Shown: piece by piece, positions 10,220-19,608 of the stretch
Layout of the letters: every line of letters begins with the position of its first letter
Numbering within the stretch: the first letter of the stretch is position 1
DNA from: Moraxella bovis
GTDB taxonomy: Bacteria > Pseudomonadota > Gammaproteobacteria > Pseudomonadales > Moraxellaceae
Length of the DNA stretch: 64,000 bases
Reading direction: 5' to 3'
Assembly: GCF_002014975.1 (NCBI RefSeq)
Contig: NZ_MUXV01000036.1
Coordinates: 45,560-109,559, forward strand
The notes under the pieces: generated by a model
Told to the model about the DNA's origin: nothing
What the model saw: the letters and a program-made list of their open reading frames with translations, nothing else
Databases searched by the model: none
Position numbers and translations under genes: made by a program

Positions 10220-11554
10220 TTACATTTGGGCTTGCTGAGCTGCCGCCAATAGGTCTTGGTATTTGACCTCTTTGTCGGTCACTTTGCCTTGTGATAGGAT
10301 GTATTCCACCACTTGATCTTCTAGTACGACCGCTTCGATACCAGCACGCTCTTGTTTGTCGTTGGTGTAGTATTCGATGACCTCGGCAGGGTCTTCGTAG
10401 TTTTCGGCAGCTTCTGCGATAAAGGCAGTCACACGCTCTTGGTCAACTTCTAGCTTTTGCTTGTCGATGATTTGACCCACGAGCACGCCCAGACGTACCG
10501 CACGCAACGCTTGGTATTCAAACAGCTCATCAGGTAGCATGTTTTTGTCAAAGGTATTTGGGTTGGCACCAAACTGCTGGGCAAAACGTTGTAGCATTAG
10601 GTTACGCTGACGGTCAATCTCCCCAGCCAGCATGGCATTTGGCACGTCAAATTCGTTTTTCTCAACCAACGCGTCAAAGGTAGCTTGCTTGACTTGGTTG
10701 CGAGCGGCACTCTTAATCTCACGCTCCATGTTTTTACGAACATCCGCTTTTAGCTTATCAAGACCACCTTCACTCACACCGAACAGCTCAAAGAATTCAT
10801 CGTTTAGCTCAGGTAGTTTGGCTTCTTTGACTTCTTTAACAGTGATTTTAAAGTCTGCTTCTTTGCCTTTTAGGTTCTCGGCTTGATAATCTTCTGGGAA
10901 AGTTACCTTGATGGTTTTCTCTTCGCCCGCTTTCATGCCTTTCATGCCGTCTTCAAAGCCTGGAATCATCTGAGCTGAACCGATGATAAGACGATAGTTC
11001 TCAGCACTGCCACCTTCGAATTTCTCGCCATCGATTGAGCCTTCAAAATCAAAGGTCGCTTCATCACCGTCTGCCAACTCGCCATCTTTGGTTTCAAAGG
11101 TTTGGCGTTGTTTTTGTAGGTTTTCAATCATGATGTCCACGTCTTCATCAGACACGGTGGCAACTTGACGCTCCACTTCAATCTCGCTAAGACCTTTAAC
11201 TTCCACTTCTGGCATGGTCTCAACAGACGCTTGGTACACCAAAAATTCGTTTTCTAGCTTGACATCATCAATGCTAGGCACGCCCACGGCACGCACTTTT
11301 TTGTCAGCCAATACTTCAAAAACGGTGTCACGAATGACATCATTGATGACTTCTTGCTGAATGCCGGCACCATACTGAGCACGGATGTGGCTCACAGGCA
11401 CTTTACCTTTACGAAAGCCATCAATCTTGGCAGTTTTGGCAAGGCTACGAATACGGCTTTCCACTTTGCTCTGGATGGTACCAACAGGTACTTTAACGGT
11501 CAGTTGGGTTTCTTTGTCTGAGATGACATTTACAGCAACGTCTAAGTTACTCAT
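10220..11554 (-). CDS. tig: Trigger factor, ribosome-associated chaperone
   Basis: 444 aa. The N-terminal ribosome-binding domain has the signature GFRKGKVP (about residues 47-54). The central FKBP-type prolyl isomerase domain (about 155-245) is followed by the helical C-terminal chaperone arms. The protein binds ribosomal protein L23 at the exit tunnel and shields nascent chains. Length and order are normal for a tig-clpP-clpX cluster. Confidence 0.97.
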   Translation of the reverse strand: MSNLDVAVNVISDKETQLTVKVPVGTIQSKVESRIRSLAKTAKIDGFRKGKVPVSHIRAQYGAGIQQEVINDVIRDTVFEVLADKKVRAVGVPSIDDVKLENEFLVYQASVETMPEVEVKGLSEIEVERQVATVSDEDVDIMIENLQKQRQTFETKDGELADGDEATFDFEGSIDGEKFEGGSAENYRLIIGSAQMIPGFEDGMKGMKAGEEKTIKVTFPEDYQAENLKGKEADFKITVKEVKEAKLPELNDEFFELFGVSEGGLDKLKADVRKNMEREIKSAARNQVKQATFDALVEKNEFDVPNAMLAGEIDRQRNLMLQRFAQQFGANPNTFDKNMLPDELFEYQALRAVRLGVLVGQIIDKQKLEVDQERVTAFIAEAAENYEDPAEVIEYYTNDKQERAGIEAVVLEDQVVEYILSQGKVTDKEVKYQDLLAAAQQAQM

Positions 11555-11708
11555 GAGGAATCTACCTTAAAATTTGTTAAAATTCAATCACTTACTTAGT
11601 GAAATTCTCAAAAATCTGGGTAAGCATTTTATAAAAACGCCCACAAAAATCCTAAAAGATAAGTAGTATAGCTTTTTTTTGGCAAAATTACAACCTATCA
11701 AATTCGCC

Positions 11709-12323
11709 CTATTTTAAATGGGCGATGAGCTTATCTAGGGCTTGCCCCCGATGACTGATTGCATTTTTTTCGCTCTTTTCTAATTGTGCCGAAGTTTTAT
11801 TAAGCTCTGGCAGCCAAAATAAGGGGTCATAACCAAAGCCATGCTCGCCTATCGGCTCTTTTAAAATCTGCCCACGCCACAATCCTTGGGCAATCATCGG
11901 CAACGGGTCATCGGCATGGCGAACAAGTGCCAACACACAGACAAAAAATGCGTCCACCATTTCGCCTTTTTCAAAAAAGGGCTGTAATTTAGCAAGTAGT
12001 GTTTGATTATTCGCCCCATCATCGCCTTTTTCGCCCATATTATTCAAACTGGCATAGCGAGCCGAATAAATCCCCGGGAAATTGCCAAGCACAGGCACAC
12101 AAAGTCCGCTATCGTCCGCTAGGGCGGGCAGTCCGCTTGCAGAACTGGCATGACGAGCCTTAATGATGGCGTTTTCGACAAAAGACAGTCCTGTCTCATC
12201 AGCGTCCGTAATGCCAAGCTCGCCTTGGGGGATAATACTAATGCCTAGATTTGCACCATCAAAAAGAGTTTGAAATTCGGCAAGTTTGCCTTGGTTGTTG
12301 CTTGCTAGGATAAGTTTTTTCAT
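11709..12323 (-). CDS. rdgB: XTP/dITP diphosphatase (RdgB/HAM1 family)
   Basis: 204 aa. The N-terminal ASNNQGKLAEF (substrate loop) and DDSGLCV (metal-binding acidic pair near residue 75) are typical of RdgB/HAM1, as are the C-terminal GFGYDPLFW and SHRGQAL. The enzyme hydrolyses non-canonical purine nucleoside triphosphates and keeps ITP/XTP out of DNA. It is a single gene, separated from tig by about 150 bases and divergent from the DUF898 gene. Confidence 0.95.
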   Translation of the reverse strand: MKKLILASNNQGKLAEFQTLFDGANLGISIIPQGELGITDADETGLSFVENAIIKARHASSASGLPALADDSGLCVPVLGNFPGIYSARYASLNNMGEKGDDGANNQTLLAKLQPFFEKGEMVDAFFVCVLALVRHADDPLPMIAQGLWRGQILKEPIGEHGFGYDPLFWLPELNKTSAQLEKSEKNAISHRGQALDKLIAHLK

Positions 12324-12473
12324 AAAAAATTAAGCCTAAGTTTAGATGTCTTATTTTATCATAAAATCAGTAAAATTAATCAAATCTTAACTTTTGTATT
12401 TTTGGTTTGATTTTGGTATAATTTGTGTACAAAAAAACAAAAGCCATTCTCACATTAAGCATAAGGACATTGT

Positions 12474-13655
12474 ATGTCAATCCCCAAAGACGACCAAAAT
12501 ACCTTCAATACCTACGACACCCTACCCCCTACCAATTATGACACACCCACACCCCCTGCCCTGCCCGATGAGCCGTATCAATACGACTTTTATTTTTATG
12601 GAACAGGGACGGAGTATTTTAAGATTTGGATTGTCAATTTACTGCTCACGATTATCACGCTTGGGATTTATTCGCCGTGGGCAAAGGTTCGCCGTCTGCG
12701 GTATTTTTATGGCAACACCGAGCTAAAGGATGAGCCATTTGACTTTACCGCTAATCCCAAGCGGATTTTACTTGGGCGACTCATCGCTCTTGGGGTGTAT
12801 GTTGTCATTAGTGTCTTGGGGCAATTCTCGCCCATGGTGGCAGCGGCGGGCGGTCTTTTGCTGATGGCTTTGTTTCCGTGGCTTGTGCGTTCTACGTTAC
12901 GCTTTCGGGCAAGAAATAGCCAATACAAAAATGTCCGCTTTGCTTTTGTAGGCAGTCTGCTTGCCGCTTATGTGTTGTTTGGCTTGGTTATTTTTGCCAA
13001 TCTGATTATCACTGGGGCGGTGTATTTGAGCATAAATTTCGACGTGGCTGATGTGATTGGTATGATGATAATCATGATTGGCTTTGCTCTGCTTGCTCCA
13101 TTTGCGTGGCGATTGTTTAAGAGTTATCAGTTTGACAACACCCAATTTGGCGAAATGGCATTTGAGTGGCACGCCAGTATGCTTGATGTGTACAAGGCGG
13201 TGTTGATACCGATTGGGATTGCTATCCTTGCCTCTATTGGTGGTGTGGTCATGATAGGTCTTGGGGCAGTGATTGGGTCGGATTTTGGTGTGGGAGTTGC
13301 AGTGCTTGCCTTGATTGGTATGTACCTTATGATGCTACTTATCGTACCGCTCACCCAAGCCTGTCTGCACAAGGTCGTGTGGGGCAATTTGACCATTGGC
13401 GAGAGTGAGTTTGTGCTAAATGAGTTTAGCATTTTTAGATTTGCTTTTATTCAATTTACCAACTTTTTGCTGATTGGCTTGACGCTTGGGCTATTTACCC
13501 CGTGGGCGGCAGTGCGACTTCATCGCTATAAGACCGAGACGCTGTCTTTGGTAAGTTATGAGAATTTTGACGAGATTATCACGCCCCAAATGGTAGAAGA
13601 ATCCGCTTTGGGTGAAGAGATTGCCGATGTATTTGACATTGACGTGTCATGGTAG
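12474..13655 (+). CDS. DUF898 family (YjgN-like) multi-pass membrane protein
   Basis: 393 aa. A hydrophilic Pro/Asp-rich N-terminus (about 45 residues) precedes several membrane segments. The duplicated signature of DUF898 is visible twice: LGIYSPWAKVRRLRYFYGNT near residue 65 and LGLFTPWAAVRLHRYKTET near 340, so the protein is an internal duplication. The biochemical role of the family is unknown. The start ATG follows AAGGACATTGT. The M48 peptidase gene begins six bases after the stop, so the two form an operon, a pairing often seen for this family. Confidence 0.85.
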   Translation: MSIPKDDQNTFNTYDTLPPTNYDTPTPPALPDEPYQYDFYFYGTGTEYFKIWIVNLLLTIITLGIYSPWAKVRRLRYFYGNTELKDEPFDFTANPKRILLGRLIALGVYVVISVLGQFSPMVAAAGGLLLMALFPWLVRSTLRFRARNSQYKNVRFAFVGSLLAAYVLFGLVIFANLIITGAVYLSINFDVADVIGMMIIMIGFALLAPFAWRLFKSYQFDNTQFGEMAFEWHASMLDVYKAVLIPIGIAILASIGGVVMIGLGAVIGSDFGVGVAVLALIGMYLMMLLIVPLTQACLHKVVWGNLTIGESEFVLNEFSIFRFAFIQFTNFLLIGLTLGLFTPWAAVRLHRYKTETLSLVSYENFDEIITPQMVEESALGEEIADVFDIDVSW

Positions 13656-13661
13656 GTTGTC

Positions 13662-14660
13662 ATGAGTACACGCCTAATCATCGTACGCTATTTTGATGGC
13701 AAAACAAGCAAAGCCCATACCGCCCATATCCGCCCAAGCACAAGCCCTGATAGCTTTGTGCTAGAAGGCGACGGTTTTGGCGGAGTGTATCGGACTGCCG
13801 ACTGTGAATTTGTGCCGAGCGTTGGGCGGTCGGCAGGGGTGCTTGCCTTTGGTAGCGGTGAGCGGATTGAGCTGATTGGCGGTGTACCTGATTGGCTTGA
13901 ACTGCACAACAAACGCCTATTTCAAAAAATCTCCATCATGGAGAGTAGTTTTGGGTGGATTTTGGTAAGCTTGGTCGCTGTTGTTATTTTTATGACAGGC
14001 GTACTCAAATTTGGCGTGCCATTGGCATCGCACCACATCGCCCACTCCCTGCCCCCTGATGTCTTGATGGAAGTCGGACAAAAGGCAGAAGAGCACGTCA
14101 TGGAGCTGACCGAGCCAAGCAAGCTGCCACAGGCTCGCCAAGATGAAATCGTCGCTCTGTATAACAAGCTAGATGGCAACCCCAAAGCCAAAGTGCTGGT
14201 ACGTGGGGGCGGGGTCATCGGGGCAAATGCTCTTGCCATACCGAGTAATACCATCGTCATCACAGACGAGCTCATCGAGCTTAGTGGGGATAACAACGAA
14301 ATCCTAGCCGTGCTTGCTCATGAGCAGGGGCATTTGGTGCATCGTCATAGCTTAGAGCAGGCGATTAGCAGTATTGGTGTGGGGGCACTGGTCATCGTCA
14401 TCACAGGCGATGCGTCTGATTTGATACTCGCCCTACCCACCATGCTCGCCGCTGCCCAATACTCCCAAGATGCGGAGATGGAAGCAGATAAATTTGCCAT
14501 CGATGAGCTAAAACGCCTTGGCATATCGCCCATGCACCTTGCCAACTTCTTTGAAAAAATGAAAAAAGAACATGGCAATGGTCAAGGACATTGGTCGCTA
14601 CTGTCCACGCACCCCAAGACGGATAAGCGGATTGAGCAGGTTAAGAAGCATAGTGAATAG
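13662..14660 (+). CDS. M48 family zinc metallopeptidase, membrane-anchored
   Basis: 332 aa. The first ~95 residues form a small soluble domain, followed by one membrane segment (about 98-118) and an M48 peptidase domain with the zinc motif HEQGH (about residues 225-229) and the third ligand in EMEADKFAID. The C-terminal LLSTHPKTDKRI is typical of M48C/LoiP-like enzymes. It probably acts in envelope protein quality control. It is translationally close to the DUF898 gene upstream and ends at a terminator shared with galE. Confidence 0.9.
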   Translation: MSTRLIIVRYFDGKTSKAHTAHIRPSTSPDSFVLEGDGFGGVYRTADCEFVPSVGRSAGVLAFGSGERIELIGGVPDWLELHNKRLFQKISIMESSFGWILVSLVAVVIFMTGVLKFGVPLASHHIAHSLPPDVLMEVGQKAEEHVMELTEPSKLPQARQDEIVALYNKLDGNPKAKVLVRGGGVIGANALAIPSNTIVITDELIELSGDNNEILAVLAHEQGHLVHRHSLEQAISSIGVGALVIVITGDASDLILALPTMLAAAQYSQDAEMEADKFAIDELKRLGISPMHLANFFEKMKKEHGNGQGHWSLLSTHPKTDKRIEQVKKHSE

Positions 14661-14681
14661 GACATGACTGTCATAATGTCG

Positions 14682-14707
14682 CAAAAACCGCCTTTGGGCG
14701 GTTTTTG
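14682..14707. terminator. Bidirectional terminator between the M48 gene and galE
   Basis: The hairpin CAAAAACCGCC / GGCGGTTTTTG has A- and T-runs on both sides, between two convergent genes. Confidence 0.8.
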
Positions 14708-14708
14708 T

Positions 14709-15743
14709 TTAGGCATGATACCCTCTGGGATTTTGACTTTGCCAACGCCATGTGTCCACGCACATACGCTCGATGTCGTATTCTGCCGTCCAGCCAAGCA
14801 AATTTTTGGCTTTATCGCTACTGGCATAGCAAGTGGCAATGTCCCCTGCTCGTCTTGAGGCGATGACGTATGGCACGGACTGCCCTGTGGTGTGGATAAA
14901 GGCATTAACCAGTTGTAGTACGCTTGTGCCGTTGCCTGTGCCTAGGTTAATCGGCTCAAAGCCAAAAGCCGTCTCACATTTGGCGATATAATCCAGTGCC
15001 GACACATGACCTTTTGCCAAATCCACCACATGAATATAATCACGCACGCCTGTGCCGTCCACCGTGTCATAATCATCGCCAAAGACGGATAATTTTTCTA
15101 ATTTACCCACCGCCACTTGGCTGATATAAGGCATGAGGTTATTGGGAATGTCGCTTGGGTCTTCGCCGATTGTCCCTGATACGTCCGCCCCAATGGGGTT
15201 AAAGTAACGTAGGGAGATGATATTCCACACTTGGCTACCCTTGGCAGACTTTGCCAAATCTTCTAGGATATACTCCACCGTGAGCTTGGACTGCCCATAA
15301 GGGTTGGTGCATGAGCGTTTGGCGGTCTCGGTAATTGGTAAAGTTTCTGGGTCGCCATAGACCGTTGCCGATGATGAAAAGATAAAGTTGGTTACGCCTT
15401 TGTCTTTCATGACTTCTAGTAGGTTTAGCGTGCCTGTTACGTTGTTTTGGTAGTATTTAAGCGGTTTTGTCACGCTCTCGCCCACCGCTTTTAGCCCTGC
15501 AAAATGAATCACACCAAAAAAATCATGTTCATCAAATACCCGCTCCAAATGAGCCTTATCTAGCACATCGCCTTTGATAAATGCTATCTCTGTACCGACA
15601 ATCTTTTGCACACGCTCAATCGCCACAGGGCTAGAATTGGACAAATTGTCATACACCACAGGCGTATAACCTGCTTTAATCAGTTCAATCAAGGTATGCG
15701 AGCCGATATAGCCCGCTCCGCCTGTTACTAGGATTTTTTTCAT
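14709..15743 (-). CDS. galE: UDP-glucose / UDP-N-acetylglucosamine 4-epimerase
   Basis: 344 aa short-chain dehydrogenase/reductase. NAD-binding VTGGAGYIGSHT is at the N-terminus and the catalytic YGQSK (Tyr-x3-Lys) near residue 150; the length matches GalE. It interconverts UDP-Glc/UDP-Gal and, in some members, UDP-GlcNAc/UDP-GalNAc. Beside a chondroitin synthase it would make sense as the UDP-GalNAc source, like KfoA in E. coli K4, but substrate range cannot be read from sequence alone. It is the last gene of a minus-strand run of sugar-nucleotide genes. Confidence 0.93.
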   Translation of the reverse strand: MKKILVTGGAGYIGSHTLIELIKAGYTPVVYDNLSNSSPVAIERVQKIVGTEIAFIKGDVLDKAHLERVFDEHDFFGVIHFAGLKAVGESVTKPLKYYQNNVTGTLNLLEVMKDKGVTNFIFSSSATVYGDPETLPITETAKRSCTNPYGQSKLTVEYILEDLAKSAKGSQVWNIISLRYFNPIGADVSGTIGEDPSDIPNNLMPYISQVAVGKLEKLSVFGDDYDTVDGTGVRDYIHVVDLAKGHVSALDYIAKCETAFGFEPINLGTGNGTSVLQLVNAFIHTTGQSVPYVIASRRAGDIATCYASSDKAKNLLGWTAEYDIERMCVDTWRWQSQNPRGYHA

Positions 15744-15766
15744 GTCGTACTCTCTTAAAAATGGGC

Positions 15767-17047
15767 TTAGTGATTTTTACGACCAATGCCAATATAATCA
15801 CCGGTTAATAATTTAATCTCATCATCACTTAAAATATTTTTGGCATCAAATATCGGTACATTGTATTTATTTAATTCATAAACATCAGGCGGTGTTAATC
15901 CTGACCAATTAATGATAAATAAACTATCCACACCATTTAATTCATAAGGGTTATTTGTTATTGCAAATAAGGCTTGATTTTCATACATCGTTTGTAATTC
16001 AATCGTGGTATTATTGGTATAAACCACCGTTTTTATGTCATAAGACCACAACAATTTTAATAAAGGGTGAATGGCACTATTGGTACTAAGCCCCGCCCCA
16101 ATGCGATAACCTGCCCCCCATATCATCACGGTTTTATTTTCTATAAAGCCATTAAAATATCGCCAAAATTTTCTAAAAATCAGCTCTTTTTGGTCAGCAT
16201 TAACATCAATCACAGCATTTAATACATCCGATTTGACGTTTTGATTGTCAAATTGACTTTTTAATAAAGCCAATTCATTAGGCAAGGTCTTTCCACCAAA
16301 CCCCCAACCTGCCGCCAAATATGCCGAACCAATACGACTGTCCGAGCCCATAATCCGCTCAATGTGCTTGATATTGACGTTTTCTTTATCGGCAAGGCGT
16401 GTCATTTCATTCATAAACGACAAGCGAGTGGCAAGCATTGCCATAATCGCACTGCGAGCAAATTCTATGGTTTTAATGGTGTCAATTTGGCATTGTTTGG
16501 CTTGGGATTTGATAAACGAGATAATCTCACAATTTGCCACGCTATTTCCTGTTTTTTCGCCAATCAATACCAAATCCGATTGATAAAAACTGCTAAAATT
16601 CGCTCCGTCTTTCATAAAAATAAACGGCAAATAATACACCCATTTACTAATCATCTCATCGGCGATTTGCTCCATTTTGCCAATCGTATCAATACCACTT
16701 AGGATAATTTGACTGTGTGGATTGTCTTGGGTTTTGGTAAACACTGCCAATTCATCATCACTCATGTCATCAACAAATAACCAAATTAAACTACCCTGTG
16801 ATTTTTTAATAAAATCAATTACATCATCACGGCTATTTTTATGATGATGAATGATTTTATTTTCATTAACATACAGCGACCACAAGGCATTGATTTGACG
16901 GTCAAAATGATAATGAAACAATGTCTCATCAATGGCATTTTTAATACTTAATAAATGCACTTTTTTATTTAAACTGGCAAGCAAAATCCCTGCGTTAATC
17001 GCTTCATGATTTGCTCCGATGATATAGACCGTGTCGTGTGTTTTCAT
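15767..17047 (-). CDS. UDP-glucose dehydrogenase-family paralogue lacking the catalytic cysteine
   Basis: 426 aa with the overall plan of UDP-glucose/GDP-mannose dehydrogenases: N-terminal Rossmann-like domain, helical linker (FMNEMTRLADKENVNI), central substrate region and a C-terminal domain. The canonical GFGGSCFPKD active-site loop reads GFGGKTLPNE, so the catalytic Cys is Thr. The N-terminal nucleotide loop is degenerate (IIGANHEAINAG instead of GxGYVG). An apparently intact ugd lies at 21071-22240. This one is therefore probably not a dehydrogenase; a structural, regulatory or altered catalytic role is possible. It lies between galE and pgi and looks intact and AT-rich. Confidence 0.75.
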   Translation of the reverse strand: MKTHDTVYIIGANHEAINAGILLASLNKKVHLLSIKNAIDETLFHYHFDRQINALWSLYVNENKIIHHHKNSRDDVIDFIKKSQGSLIWLFVDDMSDDELAVFTKTQDNPHSQIILSGIDTIGKMEQIADEMISKWVYYLPFIFMKDGANFSSFYQSDLVLIGEKTGNSVANCEIISFIKSQAKQCQIDTIKTIEFARSAIMAMLATRLSFMNEMTRLADKENVNIKHIERIMGSDSRIGSAYLAAGWGFGGKTLPNELALLKSQFDNQNVKSDVLNAVIDVNADQKELIFRKFWRYFNGFIENKTVMIWGAGYRIGAGLSTNSAIHPLLKLLWSYDIKTVVYTNNTTIELQTMYENQALFAITNNPYELNGVDSLFIINWSGLTPPDVYELNKYNVPIFDAKNILSDDEIKLLTGDYIGIGRKNH

Positions 17048-17081
17048 TATTGTTTACCGTGATTTTTATTAAAAATGCTTT

Positions 17082-18698
17082 TTAAAATTTACCCTTAATT
17101 TTATTCAATAGCGTATTGGTTGATGAATCAAACGCCCCCACGCTTTGTTTGTCGCACAACACATCATAGACTTGATTTGCCATGACTTTACCCACTTCCA
17201 CGCCCCATTGGTCAAACGGATTGATGCCCCAAATCACGCTCATCACATAGACTTTATGCTCATATAGGGCGATGAGCGAGCCGAGCGTTTTTGGCGTTAG
17301 GCTGTCAAGTAAAAGTGTCGTGGACGGCTGATTGCCACGATATTGTTTGAATTTGGCAAAATCATCGTCATTTTTTTGCAACTCATCAGGCAAGGCGTGA
17401 TTGCCAAATGCCAACACCTGCGACTGGGCAAGGCAATTTGACAAGGAAAGCTTGTGCTGTTCGGACAAATGAGCATTGGCAGTTTGGTGCTGATGATAGC
17501 GATGAATGGGCGTGATAAAGTCGCAAGAGACCCGTTGCGTGCCCTGATGAAGGAGCTGATAAAAAGCGTGCTGAGCATTTGAACCAATGTCGCCCCACAA
17601 AATCGGGCAAGTGTCATAGCCGACCTGCTGACCATCTCTGGCGACCGATTTGCCGTTGGACTCCATTTCAAGCTGGGTCAGATAGTTGGGAAAATGCGAC
17701 AATCTGCCGTCATAAGGTAGCACGGTGTGGGCGTTAATCCCCAAAAAAGTGCTGTTCCATACACCCAACAGCCCAAGTAGGACGGGCATATTTTGGGCAA
17801 AATCGGCTGTGGCAAAATGCCTGTCCATGTCGTTCGCCCCTGATAGTAACTCATAAAAGCCGTCCATGCCGATTTTTATGGCAATGGCAAGTCCGATGAC
17901 CGACCACATACTAAACCGACCGCCGACCCAGTCCCACAGTAGCAACTGATTGTTTTCATGAATCCCCCACTCGCTCATCTTGTCAGGGCGTGTGGAAATG
18001 CCGATAAAATGACGGCGTAAAATTGTGGGTCTGTTGTCGTGGGCGAACAACAGCCAGCTCAAGGCGGTTTTGGCGTTGGAGAGCGTGTCTATCGTGCCAA
18101 ATGACTTTGATGAAATGATAAATAGCGTGGTTTGGGGATTTAACACTTTTAACAGACTGTCAAGCTGAGTACCGTCCATGTTGGAAACAAAATGCACCCG
18201 AATGGACGTGTCCGCCCACTCTGACAAGGCGGTGGTCGCCATTAGAGGCCCTAAATCCGAACCGCCTACACCAATATTTACCACGTCTGTCATGGCGTGT
18301 CCTGCATAGCCACGCCACACGCCTGTGCGGATACGGCTGACAATGGTCTCGGCTTTGGCAAGGCTGTCGTGGACTTGGGTATTTACGTCCGTGCCGTCCA
18401 CGATGAGAGTTTCGCCCTTTGGTAGGCGTAAAGCGGTGTGTAAGGCAGGGCGGTTTTCGGTGTCGTTTACTTTTTTTCCTGTTAATAAGTCATTGATTTT
18501 ATTGGATAAGTCAAAGTCACTGGCTAATTTTAACAAGTCTTTTAAGATCACTTCATCAATCGCTTGCTTACTAAAATCCATGTACATATCACAAGCGTTG
18601 GCGGTAAATTTTTCGCCACGAGCAGGGTCGGATTTAAATAAAGTGTTTAAATCGGGGAGCGTGGCGGCGTGGGATTGTAGGGTTTGCCAAGGGGTCAT
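17082..18698 (-). CDS. pgi: Glucose-6-phosphate isomerase
   Basis: 538 aa, near the usual length. Family signatures are DWVGGRFSMWSVIGL (near residue 255) and the C-terminal GINPFDQWGVEVGKV. The phosphate-binding region SSKSFGTIDT is also visible. It interconverts glucose-6-P and fructose-6-P, linking central metabolism to UDP-Glc and UDP-GlcNAc supply. It is embedded in the capsule precursor run, between the Ugd-like gene and galU. Confidence 0.97.
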   Translation of the reverse strand: MTPWQTLQSHAATLPDLNTLFKSDPARGEKFTANACDMYMDFSKQAIDEVILKDLLKLASDFDLSNKINDLLTGKKVNDTENRPALHTALRLPKGETLIVDGTDVNTQVHDSLAKAETIVSRIRTGVWRGYAGHAMTDVVNIGVGGSDLGPLMATTALSEWADTSIRVHFVSNMDGTQLDSLLKVLNPQTTLFIISSKSFGTIDTLSNAKTALSWLLFAHDNRPTILRRHFIGISTRPDKMSEWGIHENNQLLLWDWVGGRFSMWSVIGLAIAIKIGMDGFYELLSGANDMDRHFATADFAQNMPVLLGLLGVWNSTFLGINAHTVLPYDGRLSHFPNYLTQLEMESNGKSVARDGQQVGYDTCPILWGDIGSNAQHAFYQLLHQGTQRVSCDFITPIHRYHQHQTANAHLSEQHKLSLSNCLAQSQVLAFGNHALPDELQKNDDDFAKFKQYRGNQPSTTLLLDSLTPKTLGSLIALYEHKVYVMSVIWGINPFDQWGVEVGKVMANQVYDVLCDKQSVGAFDSSTNTLLNKIKGKF

Positions 18699-18741
18699 AA
18701 AAATCCTTGATTATCAATGCTTTATATAATTTTTGGGGATT

Positions 18742-19608
18742 TTAAGCATTTAACTGCTTTTGGGCAAAATACATAAATGCACGCATATAGCTGGTCATAT
18801 CGCCTGCATCAAAACTATCGCCCACCATTGTCGTTACATCCACGCCTTTTGTATCAATCAAGGCATCAATGGCATCGGTAAGCTGAATCTCACCGCCCAC
18901 GGACGGTTCAACTTTTGCCAAAAAGTCAAAAATCTCTGGGCTAAACACATACCGCCCCACCACCGCAAGGTTGGACGGAGCGTCTTTTAGCGGGGGCTTT
19001 TCTACAAAACCCTTAACATCAAAAGATTGATTGGTATCCGACTTGGCAATGGTTTGCTTATCGGCAAGGCGAGCAATGCCATATTTGTGCACATCATCGT
19101 CCGCCACAGGGTCTACCAAGATTTGTGAGCGACCTGTTTTGGCAAACTTATCCAGCATGTACGCCAAATTATCCGCCTTAAAATCGGTCTTAAAGGGGTC
19201 TAGCACCACATCGGGCAGCAGCACGGCAAAGGGGTTGTCGCCCACGACCGAACGCCCTTGCAAGACAGCGTGTCCCAGTCCAAGCGGTTTGCCTTGACGA
19301 ACACTGACAATCCGCACATCATCAGGCAAAAAGTTTAGACTGTCCGCCAATTTATCCTTACCCTTTGAGCGTAATTGTGTGTCTAGCTCGCTGTTAATAT
19401 CAAAATAGTTTTCAATGGCACTTTTTTGGGCGTGATTGACAAGCACGATATTTTTGATGCCAGCACGCACCGCCTCCATGACGACATAGTGAATGGCGGG
19501 CTTGTCGCCAAGTGGCAGAAGCTCTTTTGGCACGGCTTTGGAGAGTGGCAACATACGAGTGCCAAAGCCTGCAGTGGGGATGATGGCGTGGGTGATGTGT
19601 CTGGTCAT
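18742..19608 (-). CDS. galU: UTP-glucose-1-phosphate uridylyltransferase
   Basis: 288 aa nucleotidyltransferase with the signature AGFGTRMLPLSKAVPKELLP at residues 14-33 and GGEIQLTDAI near 240. It makes UDP-glucose, the substrate of Ugd and GalE. Its ATG overlaps the stop codon of the upstream glycosyltransferase gene (TAATG), showing translational coupling within the capsule operon. Confidence 0.96.
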   Translation of the reverse strand: MTRHITHAIIPTAGFGTRMLPLSKAVPKELLPLGDKPAIHYVVMEAVRAGIKNIVLVNHAQKSAIENYFDINSELDTQLRSKGKDKLADSLNFLPDDVRIVSVRQGKPLGLGHAVLQGRSVVGDNPFAVLLPDVVLDPFKTDFKADNLAYMLDKFAKTGRSQILVDPVADDDVHKYGIARLADKQTIAKSDTNQSFDVKGFVEKPPLKDAPSNLAVVGRYVFSPEIFDFLAKVEPSVGGEIQLTDAIDALIDTKGVDVTTMVGDSFDAGDMTSYMRAFMYFAQKQLNA

